33,978 nt of DNA from an uncultured Candidatus Planktophila sp. (GCA_937975715.1 CALJUA010000101.1:1-33978), one strand, 5' to 3'. Counted from the stretch's first letter, positions 15,312-23,666 are shown. Made by a program: numbers and translations. The notes: generated from the sequence alone by a model not told the origin.

Positions 15312-15619
15312 ATTCGAGCTGCCACTGCTGCAAGTGCAGTAATTGTGCCAATCATCAAGAGGGCAGAACCTACGCCGTCAGCTTGCACGAGTAGCTCTTC
15401 TCCAACGCCAAAGATAGAGGCGCGCAAAATAACTGCTATCCATCCCAATGCTGCAATCCACTTGTAAATGCGTCGATGGAAGTTGCGACCAACTAGCCAG
15501 ATAGAAATGTATGTAAGAGTAATTCCTGCGATCACGCCTACCGGAGGCAGACTTTGATGAAGCAAAACGGCAACTATGCCTGATGCACCACCCCATAGAA
15601 GTGAGATGAGAAAGCGCAC
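15308..15619 (-). CDS. Small membrane protein, DUF6113-like
   Basis: 103-residue protein with about four hydrophobic helices: 3-20, 25-43, 54-70 and 82-102. A short basic loop (RNFHRRIYKW) sits between helices 2 and 3. Size, topology and position directly after mshB match the DUF6113 membrane proteins of actinobacteria. The function is unknown. The GTG start at 15619 follows the mshB stop codon with no spacer, so it depends on translation of mshB. Its stop overlaps the cysS stop by 4 nt on the opposite strand (both in CTAG). Confidence 0.7.
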   Translation of the reverse strand: MRFLISLLWGGASGIVAVLLHQSLPPVGVIAGITLTYISIWLVGRNFHRRIYKWIAALGWIAVILRASIFGVGEELLVQADGVGSALLMIGTITALAAVAARI

Positions 15620-16486
15620 CTAGAGAACCACTCCTGCGAAGAGATCGCTCTCACGCCCATGTGAATCAAAAGGCTCAGACTTCTCACCTTGAACGAGTGT
15701 GTAGTACTCGTTTCCCCACACTTGCAATCCCAAGTTATTAGAGAGCGCAAAAAAGGGACCATCAACTGCAATTTGTGTTGCATGCGCGCGCATCGCAGCC
15801 ATCTTCTGTTCTACATAAGCATTGCCGTCGATGTGCGCGGTAACAAATGAATCATCCTTGCAGAATGGAAGGTCATCTGCGCTTTCAGCTCCAAAGAAAT
15901 CAGAGCCGAGCTCTTTCATTGCGTCGATGCCCTCTTGGATGACTGAACGTGGCATGACATTCCAGTAAATCTTCTGGATCTTCCACTCGCTCTTCTCCGC
16001 GCCAGCCATTGCAACACGATGAGCTTGGATGTGATCAGGGTGGCCGTATCCGCCGAATTCATCGTAAGTGATCAAAACATGAGGCTTTACCTCATCAATA
16101 ATCACAGCTAGTTCTGCAGCTGCGATTGAGAGATCTGCCTGCCAGAAGCAATCAGGGCGATTATTGGGTTCTGTTCCCATCATTCCGCTGTCGCGATACT
16201 TCTTACTTGGCTCACCCAAGAAACGGTGGTCAACGACGCCGAGAGCCTTCATTGCATCAGCAAGTTCGATGACGCGGTGATCGCCTAATAAGTCATCATG
16301 GGCTGCAGCTTTATGAGAGTGCTCTTCTACGAGAACTTCACCTTCTTCGCCACGGGTACAGGTAACAAGAGTGACCTGTGCGCCGAGGGCTGCATACATC
16401 GCCATCGTTGCACCATTGTTGATGGTTTCATCATCTGGGTGTGCATGCACCAGAAGGACTCGATAGCCCTGGTAGCTATCTTTCAT
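15620..16486 (-). CDS. mshB: MshB: N-acetyl-glucosaminyl-inositol deacetylase of mycothiol synthesis
   Basis: 288-residue PIG-L/LmbE-type zinc deacetylase. It removes acetyl from GlcNAc-inositol so that cysteine can then be attached by MshC. The metal site AHPDDE is at 15-20, TCTRGEEGEV at about 42-51, and GGYGHPDH at about 145-152. The sequence is closer to MshB (VTCTxGEEGEV, RDSGMMGT) than to the mycothiol amidase Mca. The ATG at 16486 overlaps the moeZ stop by 1 nt (TGATG). The frame is open to 16525, but those extra codons lie inside moeZ. It implies mycothiol as the main thiol, although no other msh gene is visible here. Confidence 0.9.
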   Translation of the reverse strand: MKDSYQGYRVLLVHAHPDDETINNGATMAMYAALGAQVTLVTCTRGEEGEVLVEEHSHKAAAHDDLLGDHRVIELADAMKALGVVDHRFLGEPSKKYRDSGMMGTEPNNRPDCFWQADLSIAAAELAVIIDEVKPHVLITYDEFGGYGHPDHIQAHRVAMAGAEKSEWKIQKIYWNVMPRSVIQEGIDAMKELGSDFFGAESADDLPFCKDDSFVTAHIDGNAYVEQKMAAMRAHATQIAVDGPFFALSNNLGLQVWGNEYYTLVQGEKSEPFDSHGRESDLFAGVVL

Positions 16487-17667
16487 CAGTACACCGGTAG
16501 TGAAGTATCGATCTGCTTTGCCCATGCGATGACTCCACCTGCAACATGTGAAGCATCTGCAAAACCTGCGCTCTTAAGAATTGCAAGGCACTCGGCCGAC
16601 CTGACTCCACCTTTGCAGTGCAAGATGATGGGCTTATCTTGGGGAAGCGTTGCGAGTGCACTGCCATCGATGAAACCTTGCTTCGGAATCAAATGTGCCC
16701 CAGGAATACTGACAATCTCGTATTCACTTGGTTCGCGAACATCGATGAGATAGAAATCTTCTTTGTTATCCATCTTCGACTTCAGCTCTTGGACTGTAAT
16801 TGTCGATCCAGTGCTCGCTTCTTGGGCAGCATCAGAGAGAGTTCCGCAGAATGCTTCATAATCTGGAAGGAGCGCTCTTTGACGAGGATTCTCGCTGCAA
16901 ATTGGGCAGTTCGGATCCTTGCGAATCTTTACCTTTCGGAAATTCATTTCAAGAGCGTCGTAGATCATCAAGGAGCCAATAAGTGACTCTCCAACACCGG
17001 TAAGAACTTTGATTGCCTCAGTTGTCTGGATAGAACCGATAGTTGCACAAAGAACGCCAAGTACGCCGCCTTCGGCGCAGCTTGGAACCATTCCTGGAGG
17101 TGGAGGTTCTGGATACAAGCAGCGATAGCAAGGACCGTACTCAGCCCAGAAGACGCTCGCCTGTCCATCGAAGCGATAGATAGAACCCCACACGTAAGGC
17201 TTCTTGAGAAGTACGCATGCATCGTTTACTAAATATCGAGTTGCAAAGTTATCTGTGCCGTCGACGATGATGTCGTACTGTGCAAAGAGCTCGAGCACAT
17301 TGGAATTATCTAGACGTGTTTCATGTGTAATAACTTTTACGTATGGGTTGATCTCTGCAATTTTCTCTCGCGCAGATTGCGCCTTGCTCTTTCCGACATC
17401 AGATTGACCGTGAATGATCTGACGTTGCAAATTGGATTCATCGACAGTATCGAACTCGACTATTCCGAGAGTTCCGATTCCTGCAGCAGCGAGATACATC
17501 AAAGCTGGTGAACCGAGACCGCCTGCACCAACGCATAGAACTTTTGCATTCATCATGCGCTGCTGTCCTGCCATCGCCACATCAGGAATGATGAGGTGGC
17601 GGCTATAACGACGCACCTCATCGACTGTGAGAGCTGGGCCGGGAGAAACTAACGGTGGGGTCTTCAT
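16486..17667 (-). CDS. moeZ: MoeZ: sulfur-carrier adenylyltransferase/sulfurtransferase (E1-like plus rhodanese)
   Basis: 393-residue two-domain enzyme that adenylates the C-terminus of small ubiquitin-like sulfur carriers (MoaD, ThiS, CysO) and places sulfur on them. The E1-like domain has the nucleotide loop VGAGGLGSPA (about 46-55), DGTDNFATRYLVND (about 136-149) and zinc pairs CYRC (180, 183) and CPIC (254, 257). The C-terminal rhodanese domain (about 290-393) carries active-site Cys351 in HCKGGVRS. The ATG at 17667 is preferred over a TTG at 17703. CAGAAT ends 6 nt before it, one base off the leaderless -10 pattern. It heads the moeZ-mshB-DUF6113 operon and is divergent from tetR, as in mycobacteria. 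Confidence 0.93.
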   Translation of the reverse strand: MKTPPLVSPGPALTVDEVRRYSRHLIIPDVAMAGQQRMMNAKVLCVGAGGLGSPALMYLAAAGIGTLGIVEFDTVDESNLQRQIIHGQSDVGKSKAQSAREKIAEINPYVKVITHETRLDNSNVLELFAQYDIIVDGTDNFATRYLVNDACVLLKKPYVWGSIYRFDGQASVFWAEYGPCYRCLYPEPPPPGMVPSCAEGGVLGVLCATIGSIQTTEAIKVLTGVGESLIGSLMIYDALEMNFRKVKIRKDPNCPICSENPRQRALLPDYEAFCGTLSDAAQEASTGSTITVQELKSKMDNKEDFYLIDVREPSEYEIVSIPGAHLIPKQGFIDGSALATLPQDKPIILHCKGGVRSAECLAILKSAGFADASHVAGGVIAWAKQIDTSLPVY

Positions 17668-17697
17668 GCGGTAATTCTGCCGTACAGCTCTCGCCCT

Positions 17698-17709
17698 CGC
17701 CAATTGGCG
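17698..17709. promoter_or_regulatory. 12-bp perfect palindrome CGCCAATTGGCG between moeZ and tetR
   Basis: A perfect palindrome in the 66-nt divergent gap, upstream of both start codons. A second overlapping dyad (ATTGG-CGC-CCAAT) shares its right arm. TetR regulators often bind such palindromes beside their own gene, so this is a candidate operator. The link is inferred. Confidence 0.45.
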
Positions 17710-17720
17710 CCCAATACCAG

Positions 17721-17726
17721 TACGAT
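17721..17726 (+). promoter_or_regulatory. -10 hexamer TACGAT for tetR (leaderless geometry)
   Basis: TACGAT ends 7 nt before the tetR ATG at 17734. The palindrome at 17698-17709 would occupy the spacer/-35 area of this promoter, a good position for repression. Confidence 0.4.
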
Positions 17727-17733
17727 TCGCGCG

Positions 17734-18363
17734 ATGAGTACTACAGATGCAAATGCTTCGCGTGCTGAAAAGACACGTCTTCCTCGCGATGAGCGCCGTG
17801 CAATTCTTTTAAGTGCAGCCCTCGAGGTCTTTACCGCCGCTGGATATCACTCAGCTGCGATGGATGAAATTGCCGATCGTGCAAGTGTCAGCAAACCTGT
17901 TTTGTATCAGCACTTCCCATCAAAATTAGATTTGTACTTAGCTGTTCTCGATCTTCATATTGATTCATTGGTCTATGAAATTCAGAAAGCGATCTCATCC
18001 ACTCCTGACAATGCTCTCCGAGTGCACGCAACTATCGATGCTTATTTCAGCTTTATCGAAAATGAAGGCGAAGCATTCCGCCTCCTCTTCGAGAGCGATA
18101 TGAGCGTTGAACCCCAGGTTCATGAACGTCTTAGCAGAATGACATACGACTGCGCAGCAGCCGTGAGTGGCGTCATCTCTAATGACACTGGTCTTCCAAA
18201 AGAGGCGGCAATGCTTCTCGGTGTTGGACTCATTGGATATGCCCAGGTCACTGCACGTCATTGGCTCGAGCGCGATAGCAAGCTCACCCGGCAGCAGGCG
18301 ATGGATCTTGTTGAGAACCTCATGTGGCGTGGAATCTCTGGATTTCCCCGCACTGAGCTCTAA
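17734..18363 (+). CDS. TetR family transcriptional regulator
   Basis: 209-residue one-component regulator. The N-terminal TetR HTH spans about residues 22-66 (RRAILLSAALEVFTAAGY, then MDEIADRASVSKPVLYQHFPSK), and the helical ligand-binding part fills the rest. The ATG at 17734 is preferred over an upstream TTG at 17704, which sits within the palindrome. The tetR-DUF3107-DEAD helicase order opposite moeZ matches the mycobacterial Rv3208 region from memory. The ligand and targets are unknown; the palindrome in the divergent gap suggests it controls itself and perhaps moeZ-mshB. Confidence 0.88.
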   Translation: MSTTDANASRAEKTRLPRDERRAILLSAALEVFTAAGYHSAAMDEIADRASVSKPVLYQHFPSKLDLYLAVLDLHIDSLVYEIQKAISSTPDNALRVHATIDAYFSFIENEGEAFRLLFESDMSVEPQVHERLSRMTYDCAAAVSGVISNDTGLPKEAAMLLGVGLIGYAQVTARHWLERDSKLTRQQAMDLVENLMWRGISGFPRTEL

Positions 18364-18367
18364 CCAA

Positions 18368-18373
18368 TAGAAT
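18368..18373 (+). promoter_or_regulatory. -10 hexamer TAGAAT for DUF3107-helicase (leaderless geometry)
   Basis: TAGAAT ends 6 nt before the DUF3107 ATG at 18380, in the 16-nt gap after tetR. No ribosome site is visible. Confidence 0.45.
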
Positions 18374-18379
18374 AGAAAC

Positions 18380-18631
18380 ATGAGCACCAAGAAGAACGAA
18401 AAATCATCACAGGTACGTATCGCTGTAACAGATGTTGCTAGCGAACTCTCTTTTGAGTGCCCTTCAACCCCAGCTGATATCAAGAGCGCAGTTACTGCAG
18501 CTCTCGCTGGAAATACTCCTCTTATCTTGACCGATATCCGTGGCCACGAAATCGTGGTTCCTGCGGCAAAGATTGGATATATCGAAATCGGTGAGCCAGT
18601 CGAACGTCGCGTCGGTTTCGGCGCTAATTAA
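18380..18631 (+). CDS. DUF3107 family small protein
   Basis: 83-residue protein of the actinobacterial DUF3107 family, recognised by the sequence VRIAVTDVASELSFE, a central AVTAALAG, and the ending IGYIEIGEPVERRVGFG. The family is small, soluble and common in actinobacteria. I know of no established function. Its stop TAA is directly followed by the GTG of the DEAD-box helicase, so the two are probably coupled. In mycobacteria the homologue also lies between the tetR gene and the rhlE-type helicase. A role linked to RNA metabolism is only a guess from position. Confidence 0.85.
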   Translation: MSTKKNEKSSQVRIAVTDVASELSFECPSTPADIKSAVTAALAGNTPLILTDIRGHEIVVPAAKIGYIEIGEPVERRVGFGAN

Positions 18632-19960
18632 GTGACCACAACATTTTCCGATCTACCTCTTCGTAAAGAGACTATCGACGCACTTCATCTCCACGGATTT
18701 ACCGCTCCCTTCGCGATTCAAGAGATGGTGCTTCCTATTGCACTTTCTGATGGCGACGTCATCGGACAGGCAAAGACCGGTACAGGCAAGACTCTTGCAT
18801 TTAGCATCCCAGTTATCGAACGCGTTATTGCTCCCAATGATGCAGAGTGGGCAACACTTGAAGCACAGGGTGCACCGCAAGTTCTCATCGTTGTTCCCAC
18901 TCGCGAACTCTGCGTGCAGGTCACGAAAGATATTGAAGAGCTTTCGCATAATCGCGGTATTCGCACCCTAGCTGTTTATGGTGGTCGAGCATTTGAGCCA
19001 CAGATTGAAGCTCTCGAATCAGGAGTTGAGATCGTTGTTGGTACACCTGGTCGCCTCTTGGATTTGTACCGCCAGGGAAAGCTCAAGCTCAAAAAGGTCT
19101 CTCGCGTTGTTCTCGATGAGGCAGATGAAATGCTCGACCTCGGCTTCTTGCCCGACGTAGAGAAAATCTTCTCATCTACGCCTGCTCGCACGCAGACAAT
19201 GCTCTTTTCAGCAACAATGCCTGGCGACATCATCGCTCTTGCCCGTCGCTTTATGAATCAGCCAGTACATATTCGTACCCAGGATTCCCAAGATGAAGGA
19301 CGTGTAGTCGCTCGCATTAAGCAGCATGTATTCCGTGCGCACGCTCTCGACAAGATTGAGATGCTTGCCCGAATCCTTCAGGCTAATGATCGCGGTCCAA
19401 CAATTGTTTTCTGTCGCACAAAGCGCACAGCACAAAAGACCGCTGATGATTTGATGGAGCGTGGATTCCGCGCAGCTTCTATCCATGGAGATCTAGGTCA
19501 AAATGCACGCGAAAAAGCGCTCAATGACTTTAAATCAAATAAGCGAGATGTTCTTATCGCAACTGATGTCGCTGCTCGCGGTATCGATGTAGACGGCATT
19601 ACCCACGTTATTAATTACCAGTGCCCTGAAGATGAGAAGACTTACGTACACCGCATTGGTCGTACAGCACGTGCTGGTGCCGATGGAATCGCAGTCACCT
19701 TTGTTGATTGGGATGAACTGGCACGTTGGAAGATGATCGATACCGCTCTCGAACTCGGTCTACCAGAACCACTTGAGACATATTCATCATCTCCTCACTT
19801 CTTTGAGGCGCTCGATATTCCGAATGATGCATCTGGTCGTATGGTTGTGGCAAAGAAGTCAGAAGCTGCTCCTAAAGCAGAGAAGCCTGTAAAGAAAGAG
19901 GCTCCGCGCGAGAAGACAGCTCGAGTGCGTACTCGCACCAAACGCATCGCACAGGATTAA
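18632..19960 (+). CDS. DEAD-box ATP-dependent RNA helicase
   Basis: 442-residue RNA helicase that unwinds RNA duplexes in ribosome assembly or mRNA decay. It carries the Q-motif region with FAIQ at 27-30 and Walker A AKTGTGKT at 47-54. Motif Ib TPGR is at 138-141, motif II DEAD at 162-165, motif III SAT at 193-195, and the C-terminal RecA domain has VAARGIDV and HRIGRTARAG. A short basic tail of about 40 residues (KSEAAPKAEKPVKKEA and Arg-rich end) follows the core, as in RhlE/DeaD types. The GTG at 18632 is taken because it abuts the DUF3107 stop and gives a normal Q-motif N-terminus. It converges on marC with a 4-nt overlap. Confidence 0.95.
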   Translation: MTTTFSDLPLRKETIDALHLHGFTAPFAIQEMVLPIALSDGDVIGQAKTGTGKTLAFSIPVIERVIAPNDAEWATLEAQGAPQVLIVVPTRELCVQVTKDIEELSHNRGIRTLAVYGGRAFEPQIEALESGVEIVVGTPGRLLDLYRQGKLKLKKVSRVVLDEADEMLDLGFLPDVEKIFSSTPARTQTMLFSATMPGDIIALARRFMNQPVHIRTQDSQDEGRVVARIKQHVFRAHALDKIEMLARILQANDRGPTIVFCRTKRTAQKTADDLMERGFRAASIHGDLGQNAREKALNDFKSNKRDVLIATDVAARGIDVDGITHVINYQCPEDEKTYVHRIGRTARAGADGIAVTFVDWDELARWKMIDTALELGLPEPLETYSSSPHFFEALDIPNDASGRMVVAKKSEAAPKAEKPVKKEAPREKTARVRTRTKRIAQD

Positions 19961-20565
19961 GAGTTCGAAAGAACCTTTATCGCATCTGCCAGCATCTGAA
20001 CCGCAATTGCAGCAAGCAAGAGACCTGCAATACGCGCCAATAGCGTAACTCCGGACTCCTTAATTAACTTCAATACATGCGTTGAAGTCATCAAGATTAA
20101 GCCAATAATCAAGTGCACTGCAACGATTGCAATTACTAGACCGCTAATGCGCTGTGGAGTATTTGCTTGCTGCACGAAGATCATCGTGGCAACGATGGCA
20201 CCAGGTCCTGCAAGAAGTGGCGTTCCAAGCGGAACCATTCCAATGTTGGTGCCTTCAGTAGCGACTTCATTGCCCTTACCTGTCAGCAATTCAAGTGATA
20301 CATAGAGCAAGAGCAATCCGCCGGCTGCTTGCAACGCTTCAATCGAGACATTCATATAATCCAAGATAAAGCGACCGAAGAGTGCAAATGTGGCGATGAC
20401 GAAGAGCGAGACGCCGGCTGCTTGCCATGCAAGACGTGTGCGTTCGCGCTGGCTCTTATCTGAGACGAGCGCAAGAAAGATTGGAGTTGCCCCTGGTGGA
20501 TCAAAGATCACAAGCAAAGTGACAAAGGACTGCACTGCAAATGTAAGTGCACTAACTGTCTTCAT
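19957..20565 (-). CDS. MarC family integral membrane protein
   Basis: 202-residue polytopic membrane protein (UPF0056/MarC). Helices are at about 8-28, 42-60, 68-90, 110-135, 142-160 and 178-196. Family markers are VTLLVIFDPPGATPIFLAL near the N-terminus and GMVPLGTPLLAGPGAI in the middle. Despite the name, MarC is not a proven multidrug resistance factor and its substrate is unknown. The ATG at 20565 overlaps the stop of the upstream PHP gene by 4 nt (ATGA), so eamA-PHP-marC form one operon. The longer frame up to 20613 lies inside the PHP gene and is rejected. Confidence 0.9.
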   Translation of the reverse strand: MKTVSALTFAVQSFVTLLVIFDPPGATPIFLALVSDKSQRERTRLAWQAAGVSLFVIATFALFGRFILDYMNVSIEALQAAGGLLLLYVSLELLTGKGNEVATEGTNIGMVPLGTPLLAGPGAIVATMIFVQQANTPQRISGLVIAIVAVHLIIGLILMTSTHVLKLIKESGVTLLARIAGLLLAAIAVQMLADAIKVLSNS

Positions 20566-21407
20566 CGAGAGACGACCCTTCGTTGATTGGCCATGGATTC
20601 GAGGCGCTCCCATTCTGCCTGAGTAGTGGTGTTCTCTCCAAGTTGGTTGAGTTTTCCCGTTCCGTGATAGTCGCTCGAGCCGGTGACGACCAGCCCTAAT
20701 TCCGATGCAACAGCGAGAAGTTGTGAGCGTTCATCAGCGCTCTGATCCCGATGAAAAACTTCGATTCCATTGAGCCCTGCGGCAACTAATGGTGCAAAAG
20801 CATTTGCATCAAGCGTTTGACCTCTACGTGATGCAAAAGGGTGAGCAATCACAGCTACTCCCCCTGCAACGCGAATCGCCTTGATTGCATCTTCAGGCGT
20901 TGGCGCAAAGTGAGAGACATAGAAGGGCGAATCGTTATGTAAGAGATCGGTGAATGCTTCATCACGGCTCTTCACAATCTTCTTTGCCACAAGCGCATCG
21001 GCCAAGTGTGGGCGACCGACTGTTGCACCGTCTGGAGTTGCAGCCTGTACATCTTCTAGCGAGATTTCATATCCAGCAGCTTGGAGATTCTCAATCATCT
21101 TCTTCATACGAGGAATACGCGTATCGCGAGAGTCAGAGAGTAACTTCTGAAGTGCCTGATTTTCGCCATCAAAGAGCAGGCCCAACATATGAACGCTAAT
21201 TCCATCAGTTGTGAGACAAGAGACTTCTGCACCAAGGGCTAATTGCAAATTGCCATGAAGGGCGCTCGTTGCTTCAGTCCAGCCCGAAGTTGAGTCATGA
21301 TCGGTAACGCCCAACACGGTGATTCCTGATGCAGCTGCTTTCTTTACTAATGCAAGCGGTGTATCGGTTCCGTCACTGCAAGTTGTATGTGCATGTAAAT
21401 CAATCAT
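20562..21407 (-). CDS. PHP domain metal-dependent phosphoesterase
   Basis: 281-residue PHP-family hydrolase of the TrpH/YciV type. Metal ligands are visible in HAHTTCSDGT (His5, His7, Asp12), TDHDS (Asp36, His37), GAE (Glu61), AHPF and SSDYHG near the C-terminus. Related proteins cleave nucleoside 3',5'-bisphosphates or the 5' ends of short RNAs; the substrate here is not determined. The ATG at 21407 overlaps the eamA stop by 4 nt, and its own stop overlaps the marC start by 4 nt, giving a tightly coupled trio. The family call is firm, the substrate open. Confidence 0.9.
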   Translation of the reverse strand: MIDLHAHTTCSDGTDTPLALVKKAAASGITVLGVTDHDSTSGWTEATSALHGNLQLALGAEVSCLTTDGISVHMLGLLFDGENQALQKLLSDSRDTRIPRMKKMIENLQAAGYEISLEDVQAATPDGATVGRPHLADALVAKKIVKSRDEAFTDLLHNDSPFYVSHFAPTPEDAIKAIRVAGGVAVIAHPFASRRGQTLDANAFAPLVAAGLNGIEVFHRDQSADERSQLLAVASELGLVVTGSSDYHGTGKLNQLGENTTTQAEWERLESMANQRRVVSR

Positions 21408-22333
21408 TCGTTCACCAATGCATCCACCTGCTCTTTACTTGGTCGAGTACGCAGGACTACAAGGGTGCATCCTCCAAGAATCAGAATTATTCCGGGAATG
21501 ATCGCCCCTGATGGTTGATTACCAATGGTAAAAATCTTGGCAAGGATTGCAGCGACGGGAACTTCAAAGAAGACGATGAGAGAGACAACGGCTGGTGAGA
21601 CTCTCTTGAGAGCTGAGTTAAACATTGAATGTCCAAGAATTTGTGCACCAGCAATCAGTGCGAGAAGTACCCACCACTCGCGAGAAGGAAAACCCCAGAC
21701 CTGGTAGCCGCCGACAAGTGCAATGGGAAGCGCGGTAATGGCACACATTGCATAGCAGATTGAGGTGTAGCTCGCGGTCTCAAGTGTTTCTTGCGCCTTA
21801 GATCCCCACATTACATAAAGAGCAGCGAGAGCTGCAGAGATAATCGCAGCAACATCGCCCATGAATGACTTTCTATCGAGAGAGAAGTCGATTCCGGAGA
21901 TGAGAAGAACGCCGATAAAGGAGATTGCCATTCCAAGCCATGCTTTAGATGGAATATGTCCACCTGTTACTTTGATAAAGATGGATGCAAAGATTGGTTG
22001 AAGTGCGACGAGAGCAGTTCCTGCTGCAACGCTGGTCATGCGCATTGCCATAAAGAATCCAATAAAGTGCAGCGCCAATACGACCCCTGCAGCGAGCGAC
22101 CATTTCACTCCTCGTCTATCAAGTGAGTGTTTGAGCGCAAAAGGAGCGGTCGCAAGAGCCCCACCAAGATTGCGCCAGAAGATCAAAGACAGAATCGGCA
22201 TAGTGCTCAAGGCGATAAGTGGCCCCGATGAGCCAATTCCAAGGATTCCGACCCCTAATCTCACTAGATCTGACTTGCCCGGCATATCTGTTATCGCGGA
22301 GTTCACGCGTGCTGGCCCGGAAGTGGAAGTCAT
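21404..22333 (-). CDS. EamA/DMT superfamily transporter
   Basis: 309-residue integral membrane protein with about ten hydrophobic helices in two EamA repeats. The first repeat contains LIFWRNLGGALATAPF and MRMTSVAAGTALVALQPIFASI; the second contains AQILGHSMFNSALKRVSPAVVSLIVFFEVPVAAILA. Such DMT transporters often export amino acids or other metabolites; the substrate cannot be told from sequence. The ATG at 22333 is chosen because TACGTT ends 6 nt upstream, fitting leaderless expression. An internal ATG at residue 17 is the alternative. It is divergent from the mgtE-like gene, with only 29 nt between start codons. Confidence 0.88.
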   Translation of the reverse strand: MTSTSGPARVNSAITDMPGKSDLVRLGVGILGIGSSGPLIALSTMPILSLIFWRNLGGALATAPFALKHSLDRRGVKWSLAAGVVLALHFIGFFMAMRMTSVAAGTALVALQPIFASIFIKVTGGHIPSKAWLGMAISFIGVLLISGIDFSLDRKSFMGDVAAIISAALAALYVMWGSKAQETLETASYTSICYAMCAITALPIALVGGYQVWGFPSREWWVLLALIAGAQILGHSMFNSALKRVSPAVVSLIVFFEVPVAAILAKIFTIGNQPSGAIIPGIILILGGCTLVVLRTRPSKEQVDALVNE

Positions 22334-22334
22334 G

Positions 22335-22356
22335 TACGTAACGTAGCCGATACCCT
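22335..22356. promoter_or_regulatory. Divergent core promoters of eamA and the mgtE-like gene with an 11-bp palindrome
   Basis: The 29-nt gap holds -10 TACGTT for eamA (minus strand, 22340-22345) and -10 TACCCT for the mgtE-like gene (plus strand, 22351-22356), each ending 6 nt before its start codon. A perfect inverted repeat TACGT-A-ACGTA (22335-22345) covers the eamA -10. The two promoters must overlap in their upstream parts, so joint control is likely. Confidence 0.4.
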
Positions 22357-22362
22357 TGGCTC

Positions 22363-23664
22363 GTGAGCGGAAATGGAATGAATCGAGTATTCCTCGCCCG
22401 CCTTGCAGGTACAGCTGTTTTCGACCCAAATGGTGATCCAGTCGGCAAGGTGCGCGATGCTGTGGCGACCCTTCGTTCTAATAACCAGCCACCACGCATC
22501 CTCGGATTAGTTGTCGAAGTTCCACTTCGTCGTCGCGTCTTTGTGCCTATCACCCGCGTAACTTCAATCGAATCTGGTGCTGTTGTCATCACAGGCTTGC
22601 TCAATATGCGGCGCTTCGAAACCCGTGCAGGTGAAATTCTTGTTCTCGGTGATCTATTAGATCGATCTATCACCATCGTCGAAAGTGGCGAAGCAGTTGT
22701 TGTTGAAGATATGGGAATGGAGCTGACTCGTAATGGAGATTGGCTCATCAATAAAGTTCATATCATGCGTAAAGGAAGCGGCCTTCGCCGAAAGGGTGCG
22801 ACATCGACGGTTGCATGGGAAGAGCTCACAGGTTTTTCAAGTCATGAAACTAATCAAGGCGCAACAAATCTTCTCGCAACTCTCAGCACGCTTCGCGCAG
22901 CTGACCTTGCAACAGTGATTCAGGACCTCTCCCCTAAGCGCAGGGTTGAAGTTGCACGTGCACTCGATGATGAACGACTTGCAGATGTTATTGAAGAGAT
23001 GGATGAGCAAGAGCGTGTTGCTCTCCTTGCAGAACTTGAAGGCGAACGTGCTGCAGATGTCCTGGAAGAGATGGATCCAGATGACGCTGCCGACTTGCTC
23101 CGTGAAATCGGTGAAGAGCGTGCTCAAGAGCTCATTGAGCTTATGGACCCTGAAGATGCTGAGGATGTTCTGCGTCTGATGACTTATGAAGATTATTCGG
23201 CTGGTGGAATGATGACAACCGAGCCAATCGTGATGTCTGCGGATTACTCGGTTGCAGATGCACTAGCTGCAGTACGTAAGAGCGAGCTCTCTCCTGCGTT
23301 AGCTTCACAAGTTTTTATCTGTCGCCAACCGCTAGAAACGCCTACAGGTCGCTTCATTGGAATGGTGCACTACCAACGCTTACTTCGCGAACCGCCTTCA
23401 ACTCTTCTCGGTTCGATCGTGGACACCAATACTCAGGGCGTAAATCCCGACGCAACCTTGCACGAAGTTGCTTCATACTTGGCGAGCTACAACTTGCTCT
23501 CACTTCCAGTTATTGATGCCAATGAACGTTTGCTGGGAGCAGTGACTGTCGATGACGTGCTTGACCACTTGTTGCCTGACAACTGGCGTCACGATCACCG
23601 TGACTCTGCCGCGACTACTGCTGCCCTTGAGAATATTGATACTAGCTTTGCTGAGGAGGTGTAA
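22363..23664 (+). CDS. PRC-barrel / MgtE_N / CBS protein lacking a membrane channel
   Basis: 433-residue soluble protein. Residues about 6-160 contain PRC-barrel-like segments (FDPNGDPVGKVRDAV and again NGDWLINKVHIM). Residues about 170-275 match the MgtE N-terminal domain with its acidic repeats (VIEEMDEQERVALLAELE, VLEEMDPDDAADLL). Residues about 283-405 form a CBS pair (MMTTEPIVM, LPVIDANERLLGAVTVDDVL). True MgtE channels carry five C-terminal TM helices; here the protein ends after the CBS pair, and the frame stops cleanly. It may sense Mg2+ or nucleotides and act on a partner; that is inference. The GTG at 22363 fits the leaderless -10 better than the ATG at 22378. DUF1003 follows 2 nt after its stop. 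Confidence 0.85.
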   Translation: MSGNGMNRVFLARLAGTAVFDPNGDPVGKVRDAVATLRSNNQPPRILGLVVEVPLRRRVFVPITRVTSIESGAVVITGLLNMRRFETRAGEILVLGDLLDRSITIVESGEAVVVEDMGMELTRNGDWLINKVHIMRKGSGLRRKGATSTVAWEELTGFSSHETNQGATNLLATLSTLRAADLATVIQDLSPKRRVEVARALDDERLADVIEEMDEQERVALLAELEGERAADVLEEMDPDDAADLLREIGEERAQELIELMDPEDAEDVLRLMTYEDYSAGGMMTTEPIVMSADYSVADALAAVRKSELSPALASQVFICRQPLETPTGRFIGMVHYQRLLREPPSTLLGSIVDTNTQGVNPDATLHEVASYLASYNLLSLPVIDANERLLGAVTVDDVLDHLLPDNWRHDHRDSAATTAALENIDTSFAEEV

Positions 23665-23666
23665 CG

